Source of the DNA: Magnetococcales bacterium
GTDB lineage: Bacteria; Pseudomonadota; Magnetococcia; Magnetococcales; UBA8363
Assembly: GCA_002753515.1 (NCBI GenBank)
Contig: PEAK01000018.1
Coordinates: 1 to 64,000 of the forward strand
Direction: 5' to 3'
Length of the DNA: 64,000 nucleotides
The stretch's first letter is position 1. The number at the start of each line of letters is the position of its first letter. The notes below the pieces were generated by a model that saw only the letters and a list, made by a program, of their open reading frames with translations, made no database searches and was not told the origin of the DNA. The translations under genes were made by a program, and so were the position numbers. Below are positions 1-9,123 of this stretch, one piece after another.

Positions 1-54
1 GCTGATAACGAACAATCTGTGTTGGATGAATTAGCCGTGAAACGCAATGGTTAA
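1..54 (+). CDS. C-terminal end of an unidentified protein (partial)
   Basis: Frame 1 is open from the window edge and ends at a TAA at 52-54, giving a 17-residue tail (…SVLDELAVKRNG). Only this tail is visible, so no family can be assigned. It lies 66 bases upstream of a PIN-domain toxin on the same strand, where an antitoxin or partner gene would be expected. That role is inferred from position only. The reading frame could also be open by chance. Confidence 0.25.
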   Translation, partial: ADNEQSVLDELAVKRNG

Positions 55-120
55 TTGATTTGTACGTGAAAACAATTACCTGCATGAACTTCGCCGGCCT
101 GAGAAATGTGACAAAGTAGA

Positions 121-555
121 ATTAAGTTTGTCGTTCCAGACGTGCTTTTTGAGGAGGAACTGATCGACCTCGGAGAATACAGCCGAGATGACTTGATAAA
201 ATTTGGATTGAATGTTGAGGCGCTTGATTCGGACGACGTCATGAACGCATACACTTATCGATCCAAGTGTCGTCGATTGAGCGTAGTTGACTGTTTTGCC
301 CTCGTTTTGTCGTCGAGCAAAAGATACGCTCTTCTCACAGGCGACCAGACTATGCGAACAAGTGCTGAAGCTGATGGCATCGAAGTCCATGGTGTTTTAT
401 GGATCATAGATCATATGATTTCAAAGAAAATTGTTCCTCCAGAGCGTATTTTAGAAGCTCTCAAAAAAATGTATGCAGACCCAAGATGTCATGTGCCGGA
501 CCTGGAATTGACCCAGCGTATCCATAAACTGTCCACACACCGATTTCCCCCCTGA
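121..555 (+). CDS. PIN-domain protein, probable VapC-like ribonuclease toxin
   Basis: The protein has the features of a short PIN-domain nuclease, the Mg2+-dependent RNase fold of VapC toxins. An early Asp sits in FVVPDVLFEEEL, a second acidic site in SVVDCFAL, and the LLTGDQTMR block is typical of the third acidic position. The first canonical start codon is GTG at 142, but that would remove the N-terminal catalytic Asp (codon 139-141). The frame is open from 112, and the natural N-terminus (IKFVVPD) begins at ATT 121, which I use here. There is no convincing Shine-Dalgarno site. Either a rare ATT start is used or the start codon has been lost. The partner antitoxin would be the gene truncated at the window edge. 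Confidence 0.6.
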   Translation: MKFVVPDVLFEEELIDLGEYSRDDLIKFGLNVEALDSDDVMNAYTYRSKCRRLSVVDCFALVLSSSKRYALLTGDQTMRTSAEADGIEVHGVLWIIDHMISKKIVPPERILEALKKMYADPRCHVPDLELTQRIHKLSTHRFPP

Positions 556-659
556 AAAATCCCGCCTGCCCGACCATCGGACCTTTACAGGACGGGAAAA
601 AAAGATCAAAAGATCAAGGGTGCCTTGTCGTCATCCCATTCGGAGTTCATTTAAAGCCC

Positions 660-2672
660 ATGCTCGGTCCCACTGACAACCCAAGCCTCCATCCCGAAGA
701 ACTCCCAGCCCGTTCCCCCGGGGTGAAAGAGACGGAGTCGAACTATCGCGCTGCAACCACGCCGGGCATACCGTGGTCCATCAAGGATTCCCTGGACCTT
801 TACCATGTCCTGGCCTGGGGTGATGGGTATTTTTGCGCCAACGACAAAGGCAACCTGACCGTCTCCCCCTCCAAGGATCCCAATCGCTCCATCGATCTCA
901 AGGAATTGGCCGACGAAATCCAATCCCAAGGCATCTCCCTGCCGGTCCTGGTGCGTTTTTCCGATATTTTGCGCTCGCGCATCGAACACCTGAACAATTC
1001 CTTCTCCAACGCCATCACGGAATACGGTTATCGTGGCAGGTATGTCGGCATCTACCCCATCAAGGTCAATCAACAACGGCAGGTTGTCGAAGAACTGGTG
1101 CAATTTGGTTGCCCCTACCTCATGGGCCTGGAAGCGGGTTCGCGTCCCGAATTGCAAATTGCCCTGGCCATGCTGGAAAATTTGGAATCGCCCATCGTTT
1201 GCAACGGCTACAAGGATCGTGAGTTCATCCGCCTGGCGCTGATGGGGGTGAAAATGGGACGGAAAGTCCACATCGTCATCGAGAAACCCCAGGAATTATC
1301 CCTGCTCCTGGAAATATCCAAGGAGATGCAAACCCGGCCTCTCATCGGCGTGCGTATCAAACCCGAGGCAACCGGACAAGGCAAATGGATCTCTTCCGGT
1401 GGTCCGTTCTCCAAATTCGGTCTATCAGCAACCGAAGTTCTCGACATGGTCCGGGTGCTGGCCTCCATGGACATGCTGGATTGCCTGCAACTGTTGCATT
1501 TTCACCTGGGCTCACAAATCAGCAACATTCGCCGCTTCAAAAATGGCTTGGCGGAACTGGCGCGCTATTATGTCGAATTGCGCAGCCTGGGCTGCAACCT
1601 GGAATATTGCGATGTCGGCGGTGGTCTGGGGGTCGATTATGACGGTTCCAGTTCCACCAACGATTCCTCCGTCAACTATTCCATCCAGGAATATGCCGAT
1701 GACGTGGTGGGCTATCTGCACGACGTGTGCGAAAAGAAGAACCTGCCCCATCCCAATATTATCACCGAAAGTGGCCGCGCCCTCACCGCCCACCATGCCA
1801 TGCTGCTCATCAACGTCCTGGAAACATCCAGCCTGCCCATCGACGAAGAAAATTTATCCGTCGAAGAAGGGGACGTTCTGGAAATTCGTGAGCTTGCCGA
1901 AATGCTCGATAACCTGAACAACCGCAATGCCCGCGCCATCTGGCACGATACCATGCAGGTACGGGAAGATTTGCAAAAAATGTTCGTTCTCGGTTCCCTG
2001 GATCTGGCCAAACGCTCCAAAGGGGAGCGGATGATCTACCACATCGCCACCAAGATTGGTTCCCTGGCGCGAGACATGATCAATCCCCCCCCGGAACTCG
2101 TGGAGGCCCAGGAGTATTTGATCAACCGGTATTATTGCAATTTTTCCGTATTCCAATCGCTCCCCGATCATTGGGCCATCGACCAATTGTTTCCCATCGC
2201 CCCGATCCACCGCCTGGACGAACGTCCGGGCAATCTGGCCACCCTGCAGGATATCACCTGCGATTCCGATGGTCACATCGACCGCTTCATCGATTGGGAA
2301 CGGGGATGGAAACCGGCGTTGGAACTCCACTCGTTTAAAAAGGGCGAACCTTACGTTCTGGGTATTTTTCTCACCGGGGCCTACCAGGAAATTCTTGGTG
2401 ACCTGCACAACCTGTTCGGCGATACCAACGTGGTCCATGTCTCCCAGTCCGACGATGAGCGCGGATGGAGCTTTTGCCAAGTGGTTTCGGGTCAATTGGT
2501 ACGCGATGTTTTGCGCCACGTCTCCTACGATCCGGAAGATTTGGTGCAAAAGGTGGATAAATTAACCCGCAAGGCCGTCTCCGAGGGGCGCGTCAGCAAG
2601 GAGCAGGGACGCCTCTATCTCCGTGACTATGTCGCCGCCCTGAACGATTATACCTACCTGGAGACAACCTGA
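660..2672 (+). CDS. speA: Biosynthetic arginine decarboxylase
   Basis: This 670-residue protein decarboxylates L-arginine to agmatine plus CO2 using pyridoxal phosphate and Mg2+, the first step of putrescine and spermidine synthesis from arginine. The PLP-binding lysine is Lys135 in IYPIKVNQQ. The barrel motifs HFHLGSQ, DVGGGLGVDYDG (phosphate-binding glycine loop) and ITESGRALTAHH are present, as is the C-terminal Cys534 of CDSDGHID that completes the active site across the dimer. The length is normal for SpeA (about 630-670 residues). The ATG at 660 is the first in frame before the conserved PWSIKDSLDLY block. It stands alone, 121 bases before the Dab cluster. Its CO2 product makes the neighbourhood suggestive, but no functional link is shown. 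Confidence 0.95.
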   Translation: MLGPTDNPSLHPEELPARSPGVKETESNYRAATTPGIPWSIKDSLDLYHVLAWGDGYFCANDKGNLTVSPSKDPNRSIDLKELADEIQSQGISLPVLVRFSDILRSRIEHLNNSFSNAITEYGYRGRYVGIYPIKVNQQRQVVEELVQFGCPYLMGLEAGSRPELQIALAMLENLESPIVCNGYKDREFIRLALMGVKMGRKVHIVIEKPQELSLLLEISKEMQTRPLIGVRIKPEATGQGKWISSGGPFSKFGLSATEVLDMVRVLASMDMLDCLQLLHFHLGSQISNIRRFKNGLAELARYYVELRSLGCNLEYCDVGGGLGVDYDGSSSTNDSSVNYSIQEYADDVVGYLHDVCEKKNLPHPNIITESGRALTAHHAMLLINVLETSSLPIDEENLSVEEGDVLEIRELAEMLDNLNNRNARAIWHDTMQVREDLQKMFVLGSLDLAKRSKGERMIYHIATKIGSLARDMINPPPELVEAQEYLINRYYCNFSVFQSLPDHWAIDQLFPIAPIHRLDERPGNLATLQDITCDSDGHIDRFIDWERGWKPALELHSFKKGEPYVLGIFLTGAYQEILGDLHNLFGDTNVVHVSQSDDERGWSFCQVVSGQLVRDVLRHVSYDPEDLVQKVDKLTRKAVSEGRVSKEQGRLYLRDYVAALNDYTYLETT

Positions 2673-2793
2673 CCGCACCATCGAAGTGTCGGTCGGAGCA
2701 TTATTGAATGCCATACCTTTGCGTTGGCTTCGGTTTTTGGTAGCCTGGATCTCGCTTCTGTGCAACCATTAACGTGCTGAAAGAAATCTGACC

Positions 2794-4260
2794 TTGTTGC
2801 TGCTGAGTTTGTTGTTAATCATCCCCCTTGTCGGTGCCCTGGCAATCGCCATCATCTCGGGAAACAACCCCGGAATGATTCGTGGTATCGCCCTGGTTCA
2901 CGCACTCAGCGCCCTGATCATGTCCCTGGGACTGTGGTATTGGTTTGATCCCGCTTCCAGCGCCATGCAATTAAGTGAACGTTTTTCCTGGAATTCCCAA
3001 CTGGGAACTTACTATGCCCTGGGAATCGATGGTTTCTCCTATCCCATGGTCATCCTGACCACGTTGCTCTGCCTGATCGCCATCATCGCCTCGCGCAGCA
3101 TCCAGCAAGGGATCAAAAGTTATTACGCATTGGTATTGGTCCTGGAAACCGCCATTCTCGGGGTATTCATGGCCCAGGACTGGGCACTGTTCTACCTGTT
3201 TTGGGAGTTGACGCTCATCCCGCTGTTTTTTCTCATCAGCCGCTGGGGTGGAGCCAATCGGGATAGTGCCGCCATCAATTTCGTCCTGTACACCATGGGG
3301 GGATCGGTTTTCATGCTGATGAGCCTTCTGGTGCTGTTCGATACCTCCACCAACCATTCCTTTGAGATGAGTTCCATAGCCAGCGGGGCCGCAAGCTTGT
3401 CCCCGGGAACACAACTGTTGATCTTCTCTGGATTCCTCCTCGGGTTCGGGGTGAAGATTCCCATGGTGCCGCTGCACGGATGGCTCCCCCTGGCCCATGT
3501 TGAAGCCCCCAGCCCCATCAGTATCCTCCTCTCGGGCATCCTTCTGAAAATGGGTGCCTATGGCCTGATCCGCGCCGCCATGACGTTGCCACAGGCCATG
3601 GTGATGCTGCAACCGGCACTGGCCACGGTCGCGTTTGTTGGCCTGCTTTACGGCGGTCTCCTCGCCTGGCGCCAGCAAGACCTGAAACGAATGATCGCCT
3701 ACTCCTCGGTCAGTCACATGGGGGTGGTCGTCCTGGGCATTGCATCCCTGAATCAAACCGCCATGATGGGAGCAACGTTGCAAATGCTCGCCCATGGTCT
3801 GGTCGCCGGCAGCCTGTTTTTGCTGATCGGCCTGCTGTACGAACGAACCCATACCCGGGATATCACCATGTACAGCTCCTTGATCCAAATCACACCCCGC
3901 TTCGCCCTGTTCACCGTCCTGGCCCTGCTGGCCGCCATGGGATTTCCCGGAACCGTGGGTTTCATCGCCGAACTGCACACCCTAATCGGCGGTTACGAAC
4001 GCTGGGGGTGGGTCATCGTCCTGTTATCGCTGTCAGTACTCATCAGCGCCGCCTACGCCTTTCGTACCATTGGCCGGCTCTTTACCGGGCCAGTACGGCC
4101 CAACATGCGTTCCGTAACCGACCTGACCCCCTTTGAACTGACCGCCACCTCCCTCTTGGCAGCCACAACACTCCTGTTCGGTTGGTATCCCGATCCGGTC
4201 ATTCGTATTCTCACCGCTTCGGTGGCCACCTTCAGCGCCTCTTTTCCTCCAGGTTTTTAG
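2794..4260 (+). CDS. NuoM-like proton-channel subunit of the Dab cluster
   Basis: A 488-residue integral membrane protein with about 14 hydrophobic helices, of the complex I antiporter-like (NuoM/MrpD) family. Both core proton-path residues are present: Glu138 in LFWELTLIP and Lys221 in FGVKIPMVPLHGW. The GFPGTVGF loop near the C-terminus is also typical. The start is TTG at 2794, followed directly by the first hydrophobic helix (LLLSLLLIIPLVGAL). No other complex I genes (nuoA-K) are nearby, and the next gene, 11 bases on, encodes DabA. This points to work with that carbon-uptake protein rather than with NADH oxidation. It is not named nuoM here for that reason. Confidence 0.88.
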   Translation: MLLLSLLLIIPLVGALAIAIISGNNPGMIRGIALVHALSALIMSLGLWYWFDPASSAMQLSERFSWNSQLGTYYALGIDGFSYPMVILTTLLCLIAIIASRSIQQGIKSYYALVLVLETAILGVFMAQDWALFYLFWELTLIPLFFLISRWGGANRDSAAINFVLYTMGGSVFMLMSLLVLFDTSTNHSFEMSSIASGAASLSPGTQLLIFSGFLLGFGVKIPMVPLHGWLPLAHVEAPSPISILLSGILLKMGAYGLIRAAMTLPQAMVMLQPALATVAFVGLLYGGLLAWRQQDLKRMIAYSSVSHMGVVVLGIASLNQTAMMGATLQMLAHGLVAGSLFLLIGLLYERTHTRDITMYSSLIQITPRFALFTVLALLAAMGFPGTVGFIAELHTLIGGYERWGWVIVLLSLSVLISAAYAFRTIGRLFTGPVRPNMRSVTDLTPFELTATSLLAATTLLFGWYPDPVIRILTASVATFSASFPPGF

Positions 4261-4271
4261 GGTGGCCGATC

Positions 4272-7200
4272 ATGAGCAACCATCCCCATTCGGAAAACCA
4301 TGAGATTTTGCACCGCCTGCGCCATGCCATTGCCCACATGGAACACCGCCTGACGGCCCAGGCCCCCCTCAAGGATTTCGTCCACCACAACACCTTGCAC
4401 GCCTATCAGGAACACCCCTTTCTCAAGGCGTTATCCCTGGCACGGTCAGAAACCGGCATCATCCCATTTCTCCCTGACCAACGGTTTCGCGAACTGTACG
4501 CCCAGGGACGCATCACCCGGGAGGGATTGTTGCAGGCGATCCACAACATGCCCACTCTGGACGGTGACGCCATGATCGCCCGGTTGGGCAACCGGCAACT
4601 TTACCGAAAAGATGTGATTTTGGCAGGGCTGCTGTGGAATATGGCCCCCATTTCCGCCCTGAAGCTCACCTGGCATTTGGAAGAAAAACAAGCCCGGTAT
4701 CGTTTTCAAGAGGATCTGCCCCCGGAAATCGGACAGAACATTGTACAAGAAAGTGGTCTATCCTCGGAAACCGCAGCCGTATTCGACCTGTGGAACCAAT
4801 GCCTCGCCGTGTTGGGGCTGAACGAAGAGTGGGTCCATGCGGAAGCCTTGTTGGACCTGTCTGCCGATCAGGCCGAAGCGATGATCAGCGATTTCGCCCA
4901 TAAAGACCCCTTACAAGAGGAAGGGGCATTCCGGGTACGTACCCAGGTTCGCATGGAAGCCGATGCCCTGTTGGAAAATATGGTCTACAAAATCGGTCGG
5001 GAATGGACCTTGCGGCGTTTCCTGCTGGCCCTGACCGGACACGATATCCTTGACACCATCCAACCGACATTGATCCGCTATCTGACCCATTACATGGATC
5101 TCGGGGTGGGTGCTTGGCAGGAAAATGTCGGAACACAAGGGTTCTACACTTTCTGGCGCCAAAGAGCGCATACCGATATGGGGTGGGTTTTTGCTGAAAT
5201 GCCCGATTGGGAAGAACAGTTGGGCGAATTGCCCGATGATCCCTTGGATTCCATCATGGCGGAAATGCTCGCCCTGGGACTGGACGAAGAACTGTGGCCC
5301 AATTATCTGGAACGGCTGTGTCAGGAAATTCCCGGTTGGTCAGGCATGTTTGCCTGGCGTCAAAGCCATCCCCACTACGCCGCGACCACCGCCCGTTTTG
5401 ATTTGGCCGAATATCTGGCGGTGCGCCTGATTCTGGAACGGCTGTTTGCCCGGCGTCTGTGTCTGAAAACGTGGAAAATCGCCCCCAATCTTTTTTTCCT
5501 GCGCTGGTATTTTAACAACAACAAATCAGAGCTGCTGGTGCGGCATGCCCTGTTCAACCAGGCTTTGCCTGATTATTTCATCCATCGTGCCCAGGCATTG
5601 ATCAACACGGATCCGCCACCAGACATCGATGAGTGGCGCGCCGTGGCACACGTGATGTGGACCTGGTACCGCAGTCAACCCACCGGTCAAACGGTCACGC
5701 ATACCCTGCACCACAATGGTTGGCGCCTGTTCCGACTGTCGCAACATTTGGGGCTTTGCGGTCGCAGCATCCGCGAACTCTCCCTGCCCGAAATCGAACA
5801 CATGCTGGCTTGCCTGGATCTCCTGACCCCGGAAGTCTCCGGTTTTCTTTGGCTGCAAGCCTATGAATATCACTATCGGGACCACCTGTACGCTGCCGTC
5901 ATCCTTAACCATGGTCAGGGGGCCTGGGCCAGACGCGAAGAGCGCCCCAAAAGTCAGATTGTATTTTGCATGGATGATCGCGAGGAAGGGATACGCCGGC
6001 ATCTGGAAGAACATAATCCCGCCATCGAAACACTGGGTGCCGCCGGTTTTTTTGGCATCGCCATCAATTGGAAAGGGCTGGATGACACGTTTGAATCCGC
6101 CCTTTGTCCCATCGTGGACAAGCCATCGCATCGGGTTCATGAATGCGTCACCCCTCGGGAAGAGGCCCAAAAAGGAATTTATGACCGCGGCCGAACCCAA
6201 CTGTCGCGCTTCAAGGATCTCCTGTTCAACGCCACACGCCATGGATTACTCCGCAGCCTGGGGGTGCTGACCCTTGCGGCACCCTGGCTCCTCGTTGCCC
6301 TGACCCTCAAACAATGGCGTCCGCAACAGCATGGCCGCCTGATACAGGCATTCCATGCCCGTCTGCTGCCCACCTTGGATACCACCATCACGCTGACCGC
6401 CACCGATGATGGCAGTGTCGCCTCTCCGGAACAAAATCGTTCGGGATTTACCGATCAGGAACAGGCGGAACGGGTTGGGCGGTTTTTACGCACCATCGGT
6501 TTGACTTCGGTCTTCGCCCCTTTGGTGATCCTGATGGGCCACGGTTCCGGCAGCAAGAACAATCCCCATCGTGCCGCATACGATTGTGGTGCCTGTTCCG
6601 GTCGCCACGGCGGTCCCAACGCTCGGGTGTTCGCCGCCATGGCCAATCGCCCTGAAGTCCGTTCCCTATTGATCAAAGACGGGATCGTCATCCCGGAGGA
6701 TACCTGGTTCGTCGGTGCCAATCACAATACCTGCGATGAAGAATTCACCTGGTTTGATCGCTCGCTCCTGCCACCATACGCAGTCACAAACTTGGCACAG
6801 TGCATCGCCGATCTGGAACACGCCGCCCGCATGAGCGCCCAGGAACGGTGTCGCAAGGTGGCCTCCGCCCCGGATGATCCCGATCCGGAAACCGCACTCA
6901 AGCATATGCAGGGACGCCGGCTGGATGTCAGTCAGGCGCGTCCGGAATTGGGGCATGCCACCAATGCCGCCGCCTTCGTCGGACGCCGCAGTTTCAGTCG
7001 CGGCTTGTTTCTGGATCGGCGGGTATTCCTGATTTCCTACAACCCGGAAACCGATCCGAGCGGGGAAATTCTGGAACGAATCCTCCTCAACGTCACCCCT
7101 GTCGGTGGTGGCATCAACCTGGAATACTATTTTTCGACCGTCAACAACGAACGCCTGGGATGTGGTTCCAAAGTCACCCACAACCTGACCGGTTTCTTTG

Positions 7201-7559
7201 GCATCATGGATGGTACGGAATCGGATTTACGGACCGGACTGCCGTTGCAGATGATCGAAATTCACGAGGCCATGCGCCTGCAGCTCATTGTTGAAGCGGA
7301 GACGCGCATCCTGACCGAAATCTATTTGCGCCAACCTTTGTTGCAGGAATGGGTGGGAAACGGTTGGGTGCTGTTGGCGGCGAAAAATCCCCATGGCCCG
7401 GAAATTCACGTGTTTGAGCCGCAACGGGGTTGGGTCGTCTGGGAAAACAATTCGATTCCCTTACCCGAGGTCGCATGCTCACCAGACTGGTACCGGGGGC
7501 ATCGCAACCATCTGGGACCAGCACTGGTCCGCCCCGAACAGGAGAGGGTCCATGGTTGA
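4272..7559 (+). CDS. dabA: DabA: DUF2309 (UPF0753) inorganic-carbon transporter subunit
   Basis: This 1095-residue protein belongs to the DUF2309/DabA family. In characterised DAB systems it is a beta-carbonic-anhydrase-like zinc protein that, with a NuoL-like partner, drives energy-dependent conversion of CO2 to bicarbonate. The predicted zinc-site residues are all present: Cys566 and Asp568 in VFCMDDREE, His757 in MGHGSGS and Cys772 in YDCGACSG. The 15-residue His-Cys spacing matches the known protein. It is longer than the roughly 830-residue DAB2 protein. The start is ATG 4272 (MSNHPHSE), 11 bases after the upstream stop. It is flanked on both sides by proton-channel genes, and dabB overlaps its end by 8 bases. 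Confidence 0.95.
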   Translation: MSNHPHSENHEILHRLRHAIAHMEHRLTAQAPLKDFVHHNTLHAYQEHPFLKALSLARSETGIIPFLPDQRFRELYAQGRITREGLLQAIHNMPTLDGDAMIARLGNRQLYRKDVILAGLLWNMAPISALKLTWHLEEKQARYRFQEDLPPEIGQNIVQESGLSSETAAVFDLWNQCLAVLGLNEEWVHAEALLDLSADQAEAMISDFAHKDPLQEEGAFRVRTQVRMEADALLENMVYKIGREWTLRRFLLALTGHDILDTIQPTLIRYLTHYMDLGVGAWQENVGTQGFYTFWRQRAHTDMGWVFAEMPDWEEQLGELPDDPLDSIMAEMLALGLDEELWPNYLERLCQEIPGWSGMFAWRQSHPHYAATTARFDLAEYLAVRLILERLFARRLCLKTWKIAPNLFFLRWYFNNNKSELLVRHALFNQALPDYFIHRAQALINTDPPPDIDEWRAVAHVMWTWYRSQPTGQTVTHTLHHNGWRLFRLSQHLGLCGRSIRELSLPEIEHMLACLDLLTPEVSGFLWLQAYEYHYRDHLYAAVILNHGQGAWARREERPKSQIVFCMDDREEGIRRHLEEHNPAIETLGAAGFFGIAINWKGLDDTFESALCPIVDKPSHRVHECVTPREEAQKGIYDRGRTQLSRFKDLLFNATRHGLLRSLGVLTLAAPWLLVALTLKQWRPQQHGRLIQAFHARLLPTLDTTITLTATDDGSVASPEQNRSGFTDQEQAERVGRFLRTIGLTSVFAPLVILMGHGSGSKNNPHRAAYDCGACSGRHGGPNARVFAAMANRPEVRSLLIKDGIVIPEDTWFVGANHNTCDEEFTWFDRSLLPPYAVTNLAQCIADLEHAARMSAQERCRKVASAPDDPDPETALKHMQGRRLDVSQARPELGHATNAAAFVGRRSFSRGLFLDRRVFLISYNPETDPSGEILERILLNVTPVGGGINLEYYFSTVNNERLGCGSKVTHNLTGFFGIMDGTESDLRTGLPLQMIEIHEAMRLQLIVEAETRILTEIYLRQPLLQEWVGNGWVLLAAKNPHGPEIHVFEPQRGWVVWENNSIPLPEVACSPDWYRGHRNHLGPALVRPEQERVHG

Positions 7560-9108
7560 TCACAGCGCCTGGCTGGCCATCTTTCTCCCCTGGGGAGCAG
7601 CACTGACCCTGGCCGGGGAACGTCTGTTCCACCCGGTTTGGCACGAAGCAAAAGAAAAAACGGTAGGGAAAATCTCCTTTGCAGCCACCCTGGGAGCAGT
7701 GCTCATCCTCCTCCTGCTCGATGCGAAAGCAGTATTGTTCGGTCCCTCAGGAGCACTTCACTCGGGGGAATGGTTTGGCGCAGGAACCTATATCGTTCCC
7801 TTGGGCTTGATGCTGGATGGCTTGGGCCTGTCTCTGGCCACACTGATGGCCTGGATCTCCCTGTTGACTATCCGTTTTTCCATCCCCTACATGCACCGTG
7901 AATCTGGATTTTTAAGATTTTTCATGATCTTGAACCTGTTTATTGGTGCCATGCAATTGATCGTCCTGGCTGGCAACGCCCTTTTGGTCTTTGTAGGGTG
8001 GGAACTGGCAGGGGTCAGCTCCTTTTTGCTGATCGGTTACGCCTTTGAGCGCAACACCGCCACGAAAAACGCCAATCGCGCCCTGATCACCAACCGCTTT
8101 GGCGATGCCGGCTTTCTTTTTGGCATTTTTGCGGCATTCACCTGGTGCGGCGGTGTCGATTGGGGGCAGATAGCCCGTGCGGCACCCCAGGTGGAAACAA
8201 TGGGTGCCACCCTGGTGGGACTGGGGTTTCTGTGTGCCGCCCTCGCCAAATCGGGGCAAATCCCCTTTTCCCCCTGGATTGCCCGCGCCATGGATGGACC
8301 TACGCCATCCAGTGCCATTTTCTACGGCTCCCTGATGGTCCATGCCGGGGTCGTTTTGACTCTGCGCCTGGAACCCATGCTGCAACAAACCCCGAGCCTT
8401 CTGACAGCCATCGCCGTCATCGGCTTTGTCACCGCACTCTATGGCTGGATCACCGCCCAGGGACAAAGCGATGTGAAAAGCTCCCTGATTTTCGCCACCA
8501 TCTCACAAATCGGGCTCATGTTTCTTTGGTGTGGCCTCGGCTGGTTCACCCTGGCGGCATGGCATCTGGGTCTGCATGCCAGTTTCCGTGCCTGGCAATT
8601 CCTGCACGCCCCATCCCTGATGGATGATTTGGAACGTCCCGCCCCGCCGGCCCCACGTTGGCTCACCCGCTGGCAACGATTGCATACGGCTCTCCTGCAA
8701 CGGTTTTGGTTGGAACATCTGGGCGATGCCATGATCGCGGCCCCAACCATGAAACTCGCTGCCGATATGCGTCTCCTGGAACACCGGGTCATCACCCCGT
8801 TGGCAGGGCTGCCCGCCCATGCCAATGCCATTTCTACACTGGCCCAATGGCAAGAACAGCAAACCGGCTCCATCCCCGCTTCCGGCTATGCGGTTGATCG
8901 CAGCACCGGCGTGGCCGGCAAAATGATTCAAGGATTGGCAAGCATCCTGTATTCCTTTGAAGAAAACATGATTCTAAAGGGAGGCGGGGCTGGTTTGATG
9001 GAAGTTTTGCAACTCGTTGGCAAACGCTTGATACTCATTGATCATTTACTCAGCCAACCCCGTTATCTCATCCTCATGATTGCCCTGACCTTTGTGATCA
9101 TTCTTTAA
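7552..9108 (+). CDS. dabB: DabB: NuoL-like proton-channel partner of DabA
   Basis: A 518-residue multi-span membrane protein of the NuoL/MrpA antiporter family. The start is ATG 7552, preceded by AGGAGAGGG, and overlaps the end of dabA by 8 bases, so translational coupling is likely. Glu151 in VGWELAGVSSF and Lys233 in LAKSGQIPFSPW are the conserved proton-path residues. FYGSLMVHAGV resembles the NuoL STMVHAGVYL motif. It lacks the long C-terminal lateral helix of true NuoL, as expected for DabB. In known DAB pumps this protein supplies the cation-gradient coupling for the zinc subunit. The direct overlap with dabA makes it the most likely cognate partner among the four channel proteins here. 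Confidence 0.9.
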   Translation: MVDHSAWLAIFLPWGAALTLAGERLFHPVWHEAKEKTVGKISFAATLGAVLILLLLDAKAVLFGPSGALHSGEWFGAGTYIVPLGLMLDGLGLSLATLMAWISLLTIRFSIPYMHRESGFLRFFMILNLFIGAMQLIVLAGNALLVFVGWELAGVSSFLLIGYAFERNTATKNANRALITNRFGDAGFLFGIFAAFTWCGGVDWGQIARAAPQVETMGATLVGLGFLCAALAKSGQIPFSPWIARAMDGPTPSSAIFYGSLMVHAGVVLTLRLEPMLQQTPSLLTAIAVIGFVTALYGWITAQGQSDVKSSLIFATISQIGLMFLWCGLGWFTLAAWHLGLHASFRAWQFLHAPSLMDDLERPAPPAPRWLTRWQRLHTALLQRFWLEHLGDAMIAAPTMKLAADMRLLEHRVITPLAGLPAHANAISTLAQWQEQQTGSIPASGYAVDRSTGVAGKMIQGLASILYSFEENMILKGGGAGLMEVLQLVGKRLILIDHLLSQPRYLILMIALTFVIIL

Positions 9109-9123
9109 AGAGCAATAAACTCC

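Noticed and set aside
560-608. GC hairpin followed by A-run after the PIN gene as terminator
   Set aside because: The A-run is on the coding strand, so no U-tract would form, and the stem has a bulge. No minus-strand gene needs it.
2971-3978. Long minus-strand open frame opposite the first NuoM-like gene
   Set aside because: Composition is Gln/His/Gly-rich without a fold, and the plus-strand gene has clear family motifs. It is a shadow frame.
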